Positions 9,744 through 17,016 of a DNA stretch of 52,022 nucleotides are shown in pieces. The notes beneath the pieces are model-generated. The model ran no database searches. It was not told the origin of the DNA and saw only the letters and a list, made by a program, of their open reading frames with translations. Numbering within the stretch: position 1 is the stretch's first letter; each line of letters starts with the position of its first letter. The position numbers were made by a program, and so were the translations under genes. Source of the DNA: UBA11524 sp965646445 (lineage in GTDB: Bacteria; Bacillota; Clostridia; Christensenellales; Aristaeellaceae); assembly GCA_965646445.1 (NCBI GenBank), contig CBFFZW010000025.1:1-52022 (forward strand), written 5' to 3'.

Positions 9744-10705
9744 GGTTTTTCCTCCTGCATCCGCCGGTACTGCGCCGCGCCGATCAGGGCCGCACCCACC
9801 GCGTTGTCCCCGGAATACTCCGGCTTACCGAAGCACACCCGCAAATGCCGATCGCGCTTGGCCACCCGCGCCGTCACCATTTCCCGGAACAGCGGCGAGG
9901 ACGCCACGCCCCCGGCCATCAGCGCCTGCCGGATACCCGTGGCTTCCGCCCCGGCGCAGAGCATCCGCGCCACGGTGCGGGCCAGCAGGTCGTAGACCTC
10001 CCGGGCCACGTTTTCCCTGGGCATGGCGCCGGCGGCAATCCACCGCTGCGCCTGGCTCTCCGCGCCGGAAAAGTGGCAGCGCAGCCCGCCGTCCGCCATG
10101 TTCACGGGGAGCAGCGCTTCCGCCTTCCCGGCCAGCGCCAGCTTTTCCAGGTGAGGCCCCGCCGGGAAGGGCAGCCCCAGCGCCACGCCCACCCGATCCA
10201 CCAGCTGCCCGGCGTGAAGATCAAGGGTGCCGCCCAGCAGCGTCAGTTCGTCGCCGCGAAGGGACAGCATTTCCGTGGTGCCGCCGGAGAGGTGCAGCGC
10301 CAGCAGCGGCCCGGGGCCGATGCCGCTGTCCACCATGGCCGCGGCGATGTGCCCCCGCTGGTGCGTGGATGCAAAGCAAGGGACGCCAAGCATCGCGGCC
10401 AATCCGCGACCCTGGGCATCCCCTGCGTGGAACACGGGCATATAGGATTCTTCCTCGTCCCGGGGACGGCGGGACACGCACACCGCGGCGATCTCCATCC
10501 CTTCGATGGCCCGGGAGAGCTCCTCCAGCCGTCCGGGCAGCTGACGCACATGGATGAACAGCGCCTCGCTCTGACGCAGCCCCCGCTCCCCCTGCCTGAC
10601 CGGCAGCAGCTGGCGGCAGCTGGCGATCACCTCGCCCTCCACCGTCACCGCGGCGGCGGAGGTGGTATAGCAGCTGGTATCCAGCCCAATGACGACCCGG
10701 GTCAT
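9740..10705 (-). CDS. TsaD/Kae1 paralogue (glycoprotease-family ASKHA protein)
   Basis: The 321-residue protein keeps the ASKHA architecture of TsaD: GLDTSCYTTS at the N-terminus, the metal-ligand pair H115/H119 in STHQRGH, the phosphate loop SGGTTEM at about 140-146, and GDNAVGAAL near the C-terminus. Canonical TsaD reads H-x-E-G-H and SGGHT, so this is a divergent paralogue found in Firmicutes rather than the main t6A enzyme. Its function is not established. The ATG overlaps the nusB stop (ATGA). Confidence 0.8.
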   Translation of the reverse strand: MTRVVIGLDTSCYTTSAAAVTVEGEVIASCRQLLPVRQGERGLRQSEALFIHVRQLPGRLEELSRAIEGMEIAAVCVSRRPRDEEESYMPVFHAGDAQGRGLAAMLGVPCFASTHQRGHIAAAMVDSGIGPGPLLALHLSGGTTEMLSLRGDELTLLGGTLDLHAGQLVDRVGVALGLPFPAGPHLEKLALAGKAEALLPVNMADGGLRCHFSGAESQAQRWIAAGAMPRENVAREVYDLLARTVARMLCAGAEATGIRQALMAGGVASSPLFREMVTARVAKRDRHLRVCFGKPEYSGDNAVGAALIGAAQYRRMQEEKP

Positions 10706-11157
10706 GCCTGCGCCGCCTGCTGCTTGCGCAGAATGGCGCCCAGCACGCCGTTGATGAACCGGCCGCTGGCAGGCTCGGAATAGCGCCCCGCCAGCTCCAC
10801 CGCCTCGTTGATGGCCACGCGGCCGGGCACGTCCTCCTCATGGAGAATCTCCCAGGTGGCCAGGCGCAGGATGGTCAGATCCACCTTGGGCATCCGCTGG
10901 ATGCTCCAGTCCCGGCTGAAGGCGGCAATCTCGGCGTCCAGCTCATCCAGGTGGGTGGTCACGCCCTCCAGCACCCGGGTGATGTAGGCGCGGTCGGCCT
11001 TGCCGGGCTCCTTGTCGCCAATGGACTCCACGCCGGGCACGCCTTCCTCCCGCAGCTCATCATAGACCATTTGCAGGGTCTCCTCGCCGCCCTGGCCGCC
11101 GGCAAGCTGTTCGTAAATCATCTGCATCACGGCAGCGCGCGCAGTCATTCGAGACAT
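10702..11157 (-). CDS. nusB: transcription antitermination factor NusB
   Basis: NusB binds boxA RNA with NusE (S10) during rRNA antitermination. The 151-residue all-helical protein ends with the family signature ILRLATWEILHEEDVPGRVAINEAVELAG and RFINGVLGAI. The start at 11157 has GGAG 10 nt upstream. It lies between the DUF2273 gene and the TsaD paralogue, a common clostridial arrangement. Confidence 0.95.
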   Translation of the reverse strand: MSRMTARAAVMQMIYEQLAGGQGGEETLQMVYDELREEGVPGVESIGDKEPGKADRAYITRVLEGVTTHLDELDAEIAAFSRDWSIQRMPKVDLTILRLATWEILHEEDVPGRVAINEAVELAGRYSEPASGRFINGVLGAILRKQQAAQA

Positions 11158-11186
11158 AGGTCATAAACTCCGTTCTTTGTCAAAAT

Positions 11187-11423
11187 TCATTGGTGATCCT
11201 TCGGCGGGAAGAGCCTGTTCACCACGCCCTTGATGAAGTCGCTCTTGTGCTTGACGCCGCCCAGGAACACGCCCAGGACGCACAGCACCGCGATGAACAG
11301 CGTCCGCCAGAAGCCCACGGACAGCAGCAGCGCCGCCAGCACCACGCCCAGCGCGCCGCAGGCAAGCCCGCAGGCCGGGGTTCCCAGGGTGGTCAGCTCC
11401 TTCAACAACTCATTCAGCTTCAT
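11187..11423 (-). CDS. DUF2273 small membrane protein
   Basis: The 78-residue protein has two membrane segments (about 17-36 and 41-58) and a basic C-terminus containing KHKSDFIKGVVNRLF. This matches DUF2273, a family found beside Asp23 and AmaP and thought to help anchor the Asp23 complex at the membrane. ATG at 11423 lies inside the end of amaP, with GAGGAGGAG upstream. Confidence 0.85.
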   Translation of the reverse strand: MKLNELLKELTTLGTPACGLACGALGVVLAALLLSVGFWRTLFIAVLCVLGVFLGGVKHKSDFIKGVVNRLFPPKDHQ

Positions 11424-12396
11424 GACGCTCCTCCTCCTCGGTCACAGCCTCCTCCGCCAGGTCGGGGGCGATGTCCTCAGCCTGGACTTCCTCCGGCTCG
11501 GCATCGGACGCCGGTTCGGCCGCCTCAGCTTCCGCCGCGGCCGCGGAAACAGTCTCCCCGTCCTCCGGCGCGGCTTCCTCCGCGTTCACGGGCGCGTCGG
11601 CGTCATCTGCGGGGGGCGCGGTCTCCTCCGGCTCGGACGCCTCCTGGGGCGCGGGGGGCGGCATCACCGTCACCGGCTCCTCCGAGCGGCCGAACAGCCG
11701 CTGATGCAGCGGCCGCCGATCCTTCTGCGGCGCCTCGTCGGCATCCTCCGGCCCGATGGGGTTCATGGACTTTTCAGGTGTCTCGACCTCCACCCGGGGC
11801 AGGGGCTTCACCTCGTCCGGCAATTCATGCACGGCAAAGGCCTGGCTTTCGCCCTTGGCGGTGGCGGTCTCCACCTGCACCTTGACTTCCTTCACATCCA
11901 CGCCGGAGCAGGAGGTGACGTACTGCTTGATCTGCCGCTGCAGCGCGGACACGGCAAGCGGGATGTTCACGCCGCTGGTCAGGCCCATGCGCAGGCGGAT
12001 GGTCAGGCCCTCCCGTCCCGGCTCCAGAGCGATGGCCACCGACTGAACCTCCTCGTGGCGATCCAGGCACTTCTGCACCAGGCCCTCGATGGCCTTCACC
12101 GAAATGCTCAGTTCGCCCGTCTCGGTCTGCTGGAGCACAAAGCCCCGGCGGCGCTTCTCATGGCGCACCAGCATGCCCAGGCAATAGAAGCCAAGCAGCG
12201 CCAGCGCCAGCACCACGGCGGCGGCGCACAGCATCCCCACCAGGCCGTTGGCGGCCATCCACTGCCCCGCCCACTGGGCCACCGTATCGTAGACCGCGCC
12301 GCGGAAAAACAGCCTGATAGCGATTTCCGCCGCCACAGCCAGCGTAACCAAGCCGCTGAGGGCCACCAGAATCCTGTCAGCGATGCGTATCTTCAT
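11410..12396 (-). CDS. amaP: AmaP-like membrane anchor with a long acidic tail
   Basis: AmaP ties cytoplasmic Asp23 to the membrane. The first 200 residues fit the family: membrane segments at about 10-32 and 52-75, then a basic turn and an Asp23-like domain (ELSISVKAIEGLVQKCL, VNIPLAVSALQRQIKQYV). The last 130 residues are a low-complexity Ala/Glu/Pro/Asp tail not expected in a typical AmaP of under 200 residues. The neighbouring Asp23 protein has a similar tail. AAGGAGG lies 8 nt before the ATG. Confidence 0.85.
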   Translation of the reverse strand: MKIRIADRILVALSGLVTLAVAAEIAIRLFFRGAVYDTVAQWAGQWMAANGLVGMLCAAAVVLALALLGFYCLGMLVRHEKRRRGFVLQQTETGELSISVKAIEGLVQKCLDRHEEVQSVAIALEPGREGLTIRLRMGLTSGVNIPLAVSALQRQIKQYVTSCSGVDVKEVKVQVETATAKGESQAFAVHELPDEVKPLPRVEVETPEKSMNPIGPEDADEAPQKDRRPLHQRLFGRSEEPVTVMPPPAPQEASEPEETAPPADDADAPVNAEEAAPEDGETVSAAAAEAEAAEPASDAEPEEVQAEDIAPDLAEEAVTEEEERHEAE

Positions 12397-12430
12397 CCTC
12401 CATACCTCCTTGCCCGGGCTGATAAAGGTT

Positions 12431-12460
12431 CACCGGCAGGTCCATACAACGCTGCCGGTG
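12431..12460 (-). other. intercistronic hairpin between asp23 and amaP
   Basis: A perfect 9-bp inverted repeat (CACCGGCAG/CTGCCGGTG) with a 12-nt loop lies in the 70-bp gap. No U-run follows, so it is more likely a processing or stability element than a terminator. Confidence 0.5.
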
Positions 12461-12466
12461 GATGCG

Positions 12467-13027
12467 TTACGCTTCGGGCTCCGCCTCGGCCTCCGCCGCA
12501 GGCTCGGCAGCCAGCGGCTCAGCCTCCGCCTCCTGGCCGGCCGGTTCCTCGGCAGGCGCTTCCTCCCGGGCCGGGGTCTTGGCGACATCCTCCAGGACGG
12601 GGGTGGACACAGGCGTATCCAGCGCCGCCTTACCGGCCGCCATGGCGCTGTTCTCCTTCTCGAAGCTGACGCCCTGAACATGGACATCCACCCGCACCAC
12701 ATGCAGGCCCGTCATGCTCTCGATGGCCTTGCGGACGCCCTCCTGGGCCTCCATGGCAGCCTTCTGGATGGGCGTGCCGTACTCGATCACCACATACAGG
12801 TCAACGCTGACCTCCTCGGTGCCGATCTCCACCTTCACACCCTTGGTGATGTTGCGATTCTTGCTCAGGATGCTGCCGGAGACGCTGCACATGCCGGCAA
12901 TGCCCTCGACCTCGCCCGCCGCGACGCCCGCGATGATGGCGACCACCTCGTTGGCATAGGTAATGGAGCTGCTCTGCTCGGTATCGTTCTCCACGGTCAG
13001 GGGGAGATTATCTTTCTTGCTTGCCAT
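12467..13027 (-). CDS. Asp23/Gls24 family envelope stress protein
   Basis: Residues 18-125 form the Asp23 domain: ITYANEVVAIIAGVAAGEVEGIAGM, then GVKVEIGTEEVSVDLYVVIEYG and the helix VRKAIESMTGLHVVRVDVHV. Residues from about 130 to 186 are an Ala/Glu/Pro acidic tail like that of AmaP. These proteins form filaments under the membrane in staphylococci. ATG at 13027 has AGGAGGTG upstream. It is the first gene of the long operon, driven from 13122-13150. Confidence 0.92.
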   Translation of the reverse strand: MASKKDNLPLTVENDTEQSSSITYANEVVAIIAGVAAGEVEGIAGMCSVSGSILSKNRNITKGVKVEIGTEEVSVDLYVVIEYGTPIQKAAMEAQEGVRKAIESMTGLHVVRVDVHVQGVSFEKENSAMAAGKAALDTPVSTPVLEDVAKTPAREEAPAEEPAGQEAEAEPLAAEPAAEAEAEPEA

Positions 13028-13121
13028 AATGGCACCTCCTGGTCAGTTTGACGCCCGGGGCCCGGCGGCCTTCCGCCCCACCTGGCGGGTACGCGGAAAA
13101 AACCGCTGCCCGGTTAGGAAC

Positions 13122-13150
13122 AGTATAGCACACTTTGGCCGGGTTGACAA
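13122..13150 (-). promoter_or_regulatory. promoter of the asp23-nusB-xseAB-ispA-thiI operon
   Basis: TTGTCA (13145-13150), a 17-bp spacer and TATACT (13122-13127) on the minus strand. It is the only clear promoter seen for the next 11 kb of same-strand genes. Confidence 0.8.
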
Positions 13151-13173
13151 GGTTTCGGCCCCTGGGCCTTGGT

Positions 13174-14946
13174 TTATTCTTCGTTCTTGACGATGGCAAT
13201 ATGCAATTCGTCCAGCTGCTTTTGCTCCACCGTGCCGGGCGCGCCCATGAGCAGATCCTGGGCGTTCTTGTTCATGGGGAACGGGATGACCTCGCGGATG
13301 GAGTCCTCCCCTGCCAGCAGCATCACCATGCGGTCAACGCCGGGGGCGATGCCCGCGTGGGGCGGTGCGCCGTAGCAGAAGGCGTTGTACATGGCGGGGA
13401 ACTTCGCCTTCACGTCCTCTTCGCCCAGCCGCACCAGCTGGAAGGCCTTCAGCATGATCTCGGGATCATGGTTGCGCACCGCGCCGGAGGACAGCTCAAC
13501 CCCGTTGCACACCAGGTCGTACTGGAAGGCGGTGATGGACAGCGGATCCACCTCGCCCGCCGCGGCTTTCTCGAGGATGTCCAGGCCGCCGTTGGGCATG
13601 GAGAAGGGATTGTGGCAGAATTCCAGCTCGCCGCTCTCCTCGCCGATCTCGTACATGGGGAAGTCGACGATCCAGCAGAACTCATACTTTTCCCGGTCGA
13701 TGTGCGCGGGGCACAGGTCGGCCGCCAGGCGGCGCAGGACGCCCGCGGTCTTCTGAGCGGCCAGGCGCTTGCCGCAGGTCAGGCCCACGAAGGTGTTGGG
13801 CTTCAGGCCCAGCGCCTCCACCAGCGCGTCTTTGCGGTCCTTGACGAACTTGGCGATGCCCCCGGCGATTTCGCCCTGCTCGTCCAGCTTGAACCAGAAG
13901 GCCTTGCTGCCCGTCACCACCTCGACGTCGGCGCACAGCTTGTCAATCTGCTTGCGGGTGGCGGTCATATCGCTGACCACCACAGCCTTCACCTCGCCGC
14001 CCTCGAAGGGGCCGAAGCCGCAGTCCCCGATGAGGGCGGTCACGTCCCGCACCTCCAGGTCAATGCGCAGGTCGGGCTTGTCCGAGCCGTAGCGCTCCAT
14101 GGACTCCAGGTACGGGATGCGCTTGAAGGGCGCGGAAGACGCGGTGTCGTACTTGCCATACTTGGCAAAGATGGGCGGCAGCACGTCCTCGAGGATGGCG
14201 AACACATCATCCTGGCTGGCGAAGGCCATCTCCATATCCAGCTGGTAGAATTCGCCGGGGCTGCGGTCGCCCCGGGCATCCTCGTCGCGGAAGCAGGGGG
14301 CAATCTGGAAATACCGGTCGAAGCCGGAGGCCATCAGCAGCTGCTTGAACTGCTGGGGCGCCTGGGGCAGGGCGTAGAACATGCCCGGATGCTTGCGGGC
14401 CGGCACCAGGTAATCCCGTGCGCCCTCGGGGGAAGACGCCGTCAGGATGGGGGTGGTGATTTCCAGGAAGTCATGAGCCGTCATGGCCTGGCGCAGGGCG
14501 GAGACAACCTGGCTGCGCATGACGATGTTCTTCTTGACCTCGGGGTTGCGCAGGTCAAGGTAGCGGTACTTCAGCCGCAGGGTCTCGTCGGCTTCCTTCG
14601 ACCTGTTCACCTGGAAGGGCAAAGCATTGTAGCGGCAGCGGCCCAGCACCTCGATGGAGGCGGGCACCACCTCGATGTCGCCGGTGGGCAGCTTGGGATT
14701 CTTGCTGTCGCGCTCCCGGACGACGCCGGTGACGCTGATGACGCTCTCCTTGTTCAGCCCGCGGATGATGTTCATCATCTCTTCGGATTCCACCACGATC
14801 TGCGTGGTGCCGTAGAAGTCCCGCAGGATCACGAAGGCCAGGGAGGCGGATACCTCGCGGACGTTCTCCATCCAGCCGGAGAGGCGGACGGTCTTGCCCG
14901 CGTCGCTCAGGCGAAGCTCATTGCAATGGTGGGTACGGTTCTGCAT
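13174..14946 (-). CDS. aspS: aspartyl-tRNA synthetase
   Basis: AspRS charges tRNA-Asp. The 590 residues comprise an N-terminal OB-fold anticodon-binding domain, class II motif 2 at 219-228 (FRDEDARGDR), the bacterial GAD insertion in the middle, and motif 3 (GIAPGVDRMVML) near the C-terminus. The bacterial-type insertion and length do not by themselves show whether it also serves tRNA-Asn. It lies 33 bp after hisS and shares the T-box leader. Confidence 0.97.
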   Translation of the reverse strand: MQNRTHHCNELRLSDAGKTVRLSGWMENVREVSASLAFVILRDFYGTTQIVVESEEMMNIIRGLNKESVISVTGVVRERDSKNPKLPTGDIEVVPASIEVLGRCRYNALPFQVNRSKEADETLRLKYRYLDLRNPEVKKNIVMRSQVVSALRQAMTAHDFLEITTPILTASSPEGARDYLVPARKHPGMFYALPQAPQQFKQLLMASGFDRYFQIAPCFRDEDARGDRSPGEFYQLDMEMAFASQDDVFAILEDVLPPIFAKYGKYDTASSAPFKRIPYLESMERYGSDKPDLRIDLEVRDVTALIGDCGFGPFEGGEVKAVVVSDMTATRKQIDKLCADVEVVTGSKAFWFKLDEQGEIAGGIAKFVKDRKDALVEALGLKPNTFVGLTCGKRLAAQKTAGVLRRLAADLCPAHIDREKYEFCWIVDFPMYEIGEESGELEFCHNPFSMPNGGLDILEKAAAGEVDPLSITAFQYDLVCNGVELSSGAVRNHDPEIMLKAFQLVRLGEEDVKAKFPAMYNAFCYGAPPHAGIAPGVDRMVMLLAGEDSIREVIPFPMNKNAQDLLMGAPGTVEQKQLDELHIAIVKNEE

Positions 14947-14979
14947 GGTCTGTTCCTTCTTCCAATCTATATTGTAGGT

Positions 14980-16242
14980 TTACTTCAGCATGTCGCGGAC
15001 GGCCTGCGCGGCCTCCGCCATGGAAACGGTGCGCTCCTCGCGGCTCTCCATGTGCTTGAGCTTCACCACGCCCGCGGCGATCTCGTCATCGCCCAGGGTG
15101 GCGCACACCAGCGCCCCCACCTTGTTGGCGTACTTGAACTGGGCCTTCAGGCTGCGGGCGCAGTGATCCATATCCGCCCGGAGACCGGCCTTGCGCAGCT
15201 CCTGCACCAGGCTGAAGGCAGGGATGCGCCCCTCCCCCATGTAGGTGACAAAGGCCTCATACTGCGGCGGCTTGGGCAAGGTGACGCCCTCGCTGTCCAG
15301 CAGCATCAGCACACGCTCGATGCCCATGCCGAAGCCCACCGCCGGCATGGCGTTGCCGCCCAGCTGCTCCACCAGGTTGTCGTAGCGTCCGCCGCCGCAC
15401 ACGGTCAGGTTTCCGTCCTTGGTTTTGGTAATCAGCTCGAACACCGTCTTGGTGTAGTAGTCCAGGCCGCGGACGATGCGGCTGTCCACCTGGTAGGGAA
15501 TGCCGCTGGCCGTCAGGCACTGCTGCAGCTGGTCGAAGTGTGCGCGGCAGTCATCGCAGAGCACGTCCAGCATGGACGGCGCGTCCTTCACCAGCTCCTG
15601 GCAGTGAGGGTTCTTGCAGTCCAGCACACGCAGGGGATTGCGGTCGAAGCGGCTCTTGCAGTCCTCGCACATCTGGCCGATGCGCTGGCCCAGGAAGTCC
15701 TTGAGCATGGCGTGGTACTTGGGGCGACAGTTGGGGCAGCCGATGGAGTTGATATTCACGGACAGGTTGCCCACGCCCAGCCCGGACAACAGGCGGAAGG
15801 CCAGCAGAATCAGCTCCGCGTCCGCCGTGGCCTCCTGGGCGCCGAAGCACTCCAGGCCGAACTGGTGATGCTCCCGCAGGCGGCCGTTCTGCGGCGCTTC
15901 GTAGCGGAAGATGGGCGCGTTGAGGTAGTACATTTTGCAGGGCAGCGGATCATTGTGCAGGCCGCTTTCCAGGAAGCACCGGGCCGCGCCGGCGGTGCCC
16001 TCGGGCTTCAGGGTGATGGAGCGGTCGCCCTTGTCCTTGAAGGTGTACATTTCCTTCTGCACGATGTCGGTGGTGTCGCCCACGCCGCGCAGGAAAAGCT
16101 CGGTATGCTCGAAGACGGGGGTGCGTACCTCGCGATAGCCGGCCTCGGCGGCGGCCTGACGCATCCTGGCCTCCAGATACTGCCAGCGATAGGATTCTGC
16201 GGGCAGCACATCGCGCGTGCCCCGGGGTGCCTGAGTCAACAT
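14980..16242 (-). CDS. hisS: histidyl-tRNA synthetase
   Basis: HisRS charges tRNA-His. Class II motif 2 reads FRYEAPQNGRLREHHQFGLE, and the histidine-specific GGRYDNLVEQLGG and the GMGIERVLMLL motif 3 are present. The product has 420 residues. ATG at 16242 is preferred because AGGAGG lies 7 nt before it; the ATG two codons earlier is only 2 nt from that site. A very long upstream extension of the frame crosses the T-box and is rejected. Confidence 0.97.
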   Translation of the reverse strand: MLTQAPRGTRDVLPAESYRWQYLEARMRQAAAEAGYREVRTPVFEHTELFLRGVGDTTDIVQKEMYTFKDKGDRSITLKPEGTAGAARCFLESGLHNDPLPCKMYYLNAPIFRYEAPQNGRLREHHQFGLECFGAQEATADAELILLAFRLLSGLGVGNLSVNINSIGCPNCRPKYHAMLKDFLGQRIGQMCEDCKSRFDRNPLRVLDCKNPHCQELVKDAPSMLDVLCDDCRAHFDQLQQCLTASGIPYQVDSRIVRGLDYYTKTVFELITKTKDGNLTVCGGGRYDNLVEQLGGNAMPAVGFGMGIERVLMLLDSEGVTLPKPPQYEAFVTYMGEGRIPAFSLVQELRKAGLRADMDHCARSLKAQFKYANKVGALVCATLGDDEIAAGVVKLKHMESREERTVSMAEAAQAVRDMLK

Positions 16243-16274
16243 CTTCATTCCTCCTGTATGTGCGCCAAAGCGAC

Positions 16275-16311
16275 AAAAACGCCCCACGCAGACGTATCTC
16301 CTGCATGGGGC
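16275..16311 (-). terminator. regulated terminator of the T-box
   Basis: GCCCCA and a second segment GCAG pair across a 9-nt loop with CTGC and TGGGGC, followed by TTTTT (16275-16279). The competing antiterminator would use the T-box core. Confidence 0.85.
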
Positions 16312-16513
16312 GAGATTTGCTCGCGGTGCCACCCATTTCACATTTCCGCCAAATCTGCGGCGGAAACGCCTTGTTCCCTGATAACGCAAGGGCGCGTCCG
16401 ACTCTCGCCGGAAGGCTCCAAGGTGTCAGGCGCGGGACGCAGCCGGGAGCTTTCAGCCGAGGCTCCCTCTCTTTCAGGCGTTGAACCCGCGTTCTCCTTA
16501 TCACAGCCGATAC
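16275..16513 (-). ncRNA. T-box leader of hisS-aspS
   Basis: The T-box core GGGTGGCACCGCG is at 16322-16334 and is followed by an intrinsic terminator. In stem I a lower helix AAGG/CCTT and an upper helix CGCGGG/CCCGCG flank an internal loop whose 3' side reads CCTGACA. The triplet GAC (16425-16427) followed by A is the best-placed specifier, which would mean tRNA-Asp sensing. The overlapping CAC (His) is less well placed. Confidence 0.9.
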
Positions 16514-16519
16514 AGATGT

Positions 16520-16548
16520 ATTGTACCAGCCTTTTCCTGGTTTGTCAA
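16520..16548 (-). promoter_or_regulatory. promoter of the hisS-aspS T-box transcript
   Basis: Consensus TTGACA (16543-16548), a 17-bp spacer and TACAAT (16520-16525). Confidence 0.88.
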
Positions 16549-16597
16549 CGGCCCGCCCCGGCAGGGCGCAAGTTTTGCCAAACGGCGGGGACGCGCC

Positions 16598-16909
16598 TCA
16601 CAGCACCGCCAGGCCCACCGTCAGCAGCACGGCAATGACCAGCCGGACGGCGTGATGCTGCCAGTGCAGCGTGCCCTTCATGCCGTTGCGCAGCGCCGCC
16701 AGGCTGATGAGCGCGCATCCGATGAGCGTCACCAGCCAGTCAACCCCGATGCTCAGGAAGCCGCATACCGCTCCCGCCATCAGCACCGCACCGCCCACCG
16801 CCATCATGCCGCCGTTCAGCCGATCCTCCGGCCTGCGCAGCTGCGTCGCGCCCGCCAGGATGGAAAGCGCCCCATAGATCAGGGCCAAGGCCCCTACGAC
16901 ATAAACCAT
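16598..16909 (-). CDS. small four-helix membrane protein, unknown
   Basis: I do not recognise this 103-residue protein. It has four hydrophobic segments (roughly 2-22, 34-52, 54-74 and 86-103), glycine- and alanine-rich, with a short basic loop (QLRRPEDRLNGG) after the first. ATG at 16909 has GGGAGGG 6 nt upstream. It has its own consensus promoter at 16948-16976 and stands alone between the hisS promoter and the glycosidase gene. Confidence 0.7.
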   Translation of the reverse strand: MVYVVGALALIYGALSILAGATQLRRPEDRLNGGMMAVGGAVLMAGAVCGFLSIGVDWLVTLIGCALISLAALRNGMKGTLHWQHHAVRLVIAVLLTVGLAVL

Positions 16910-16947
16910 GTTCATCCCTCCCGCATTGGTGTATCCAGAATGGCAAC

Positions 16948-16976
16948 AGTATAGCGCGGGCGGAAGTTTTTGTCAA
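16948..16976 (-). promoter_or_regulatory. promoter of the small membrane protein gene
   Basis: TTGACA (16971-16976), a 17-bp spacer and TATACT (16948-16953), both near consensus. Confidence 0.85.
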
Positions 16977-17016
16977 TTGTTCATCCGGCCAGCCATGGCT
17001 TTCTTCCGTCGTCCGC

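Noticed and set aside
13135..16638. 1167-codon plus-strand frame opposite aspS and hisS
   Set aside because: It is antisense to two certain synthetase genes and to the T-box; long antisense frames are expected in GC-rich genes with this codon bias, and no family is recognisable.
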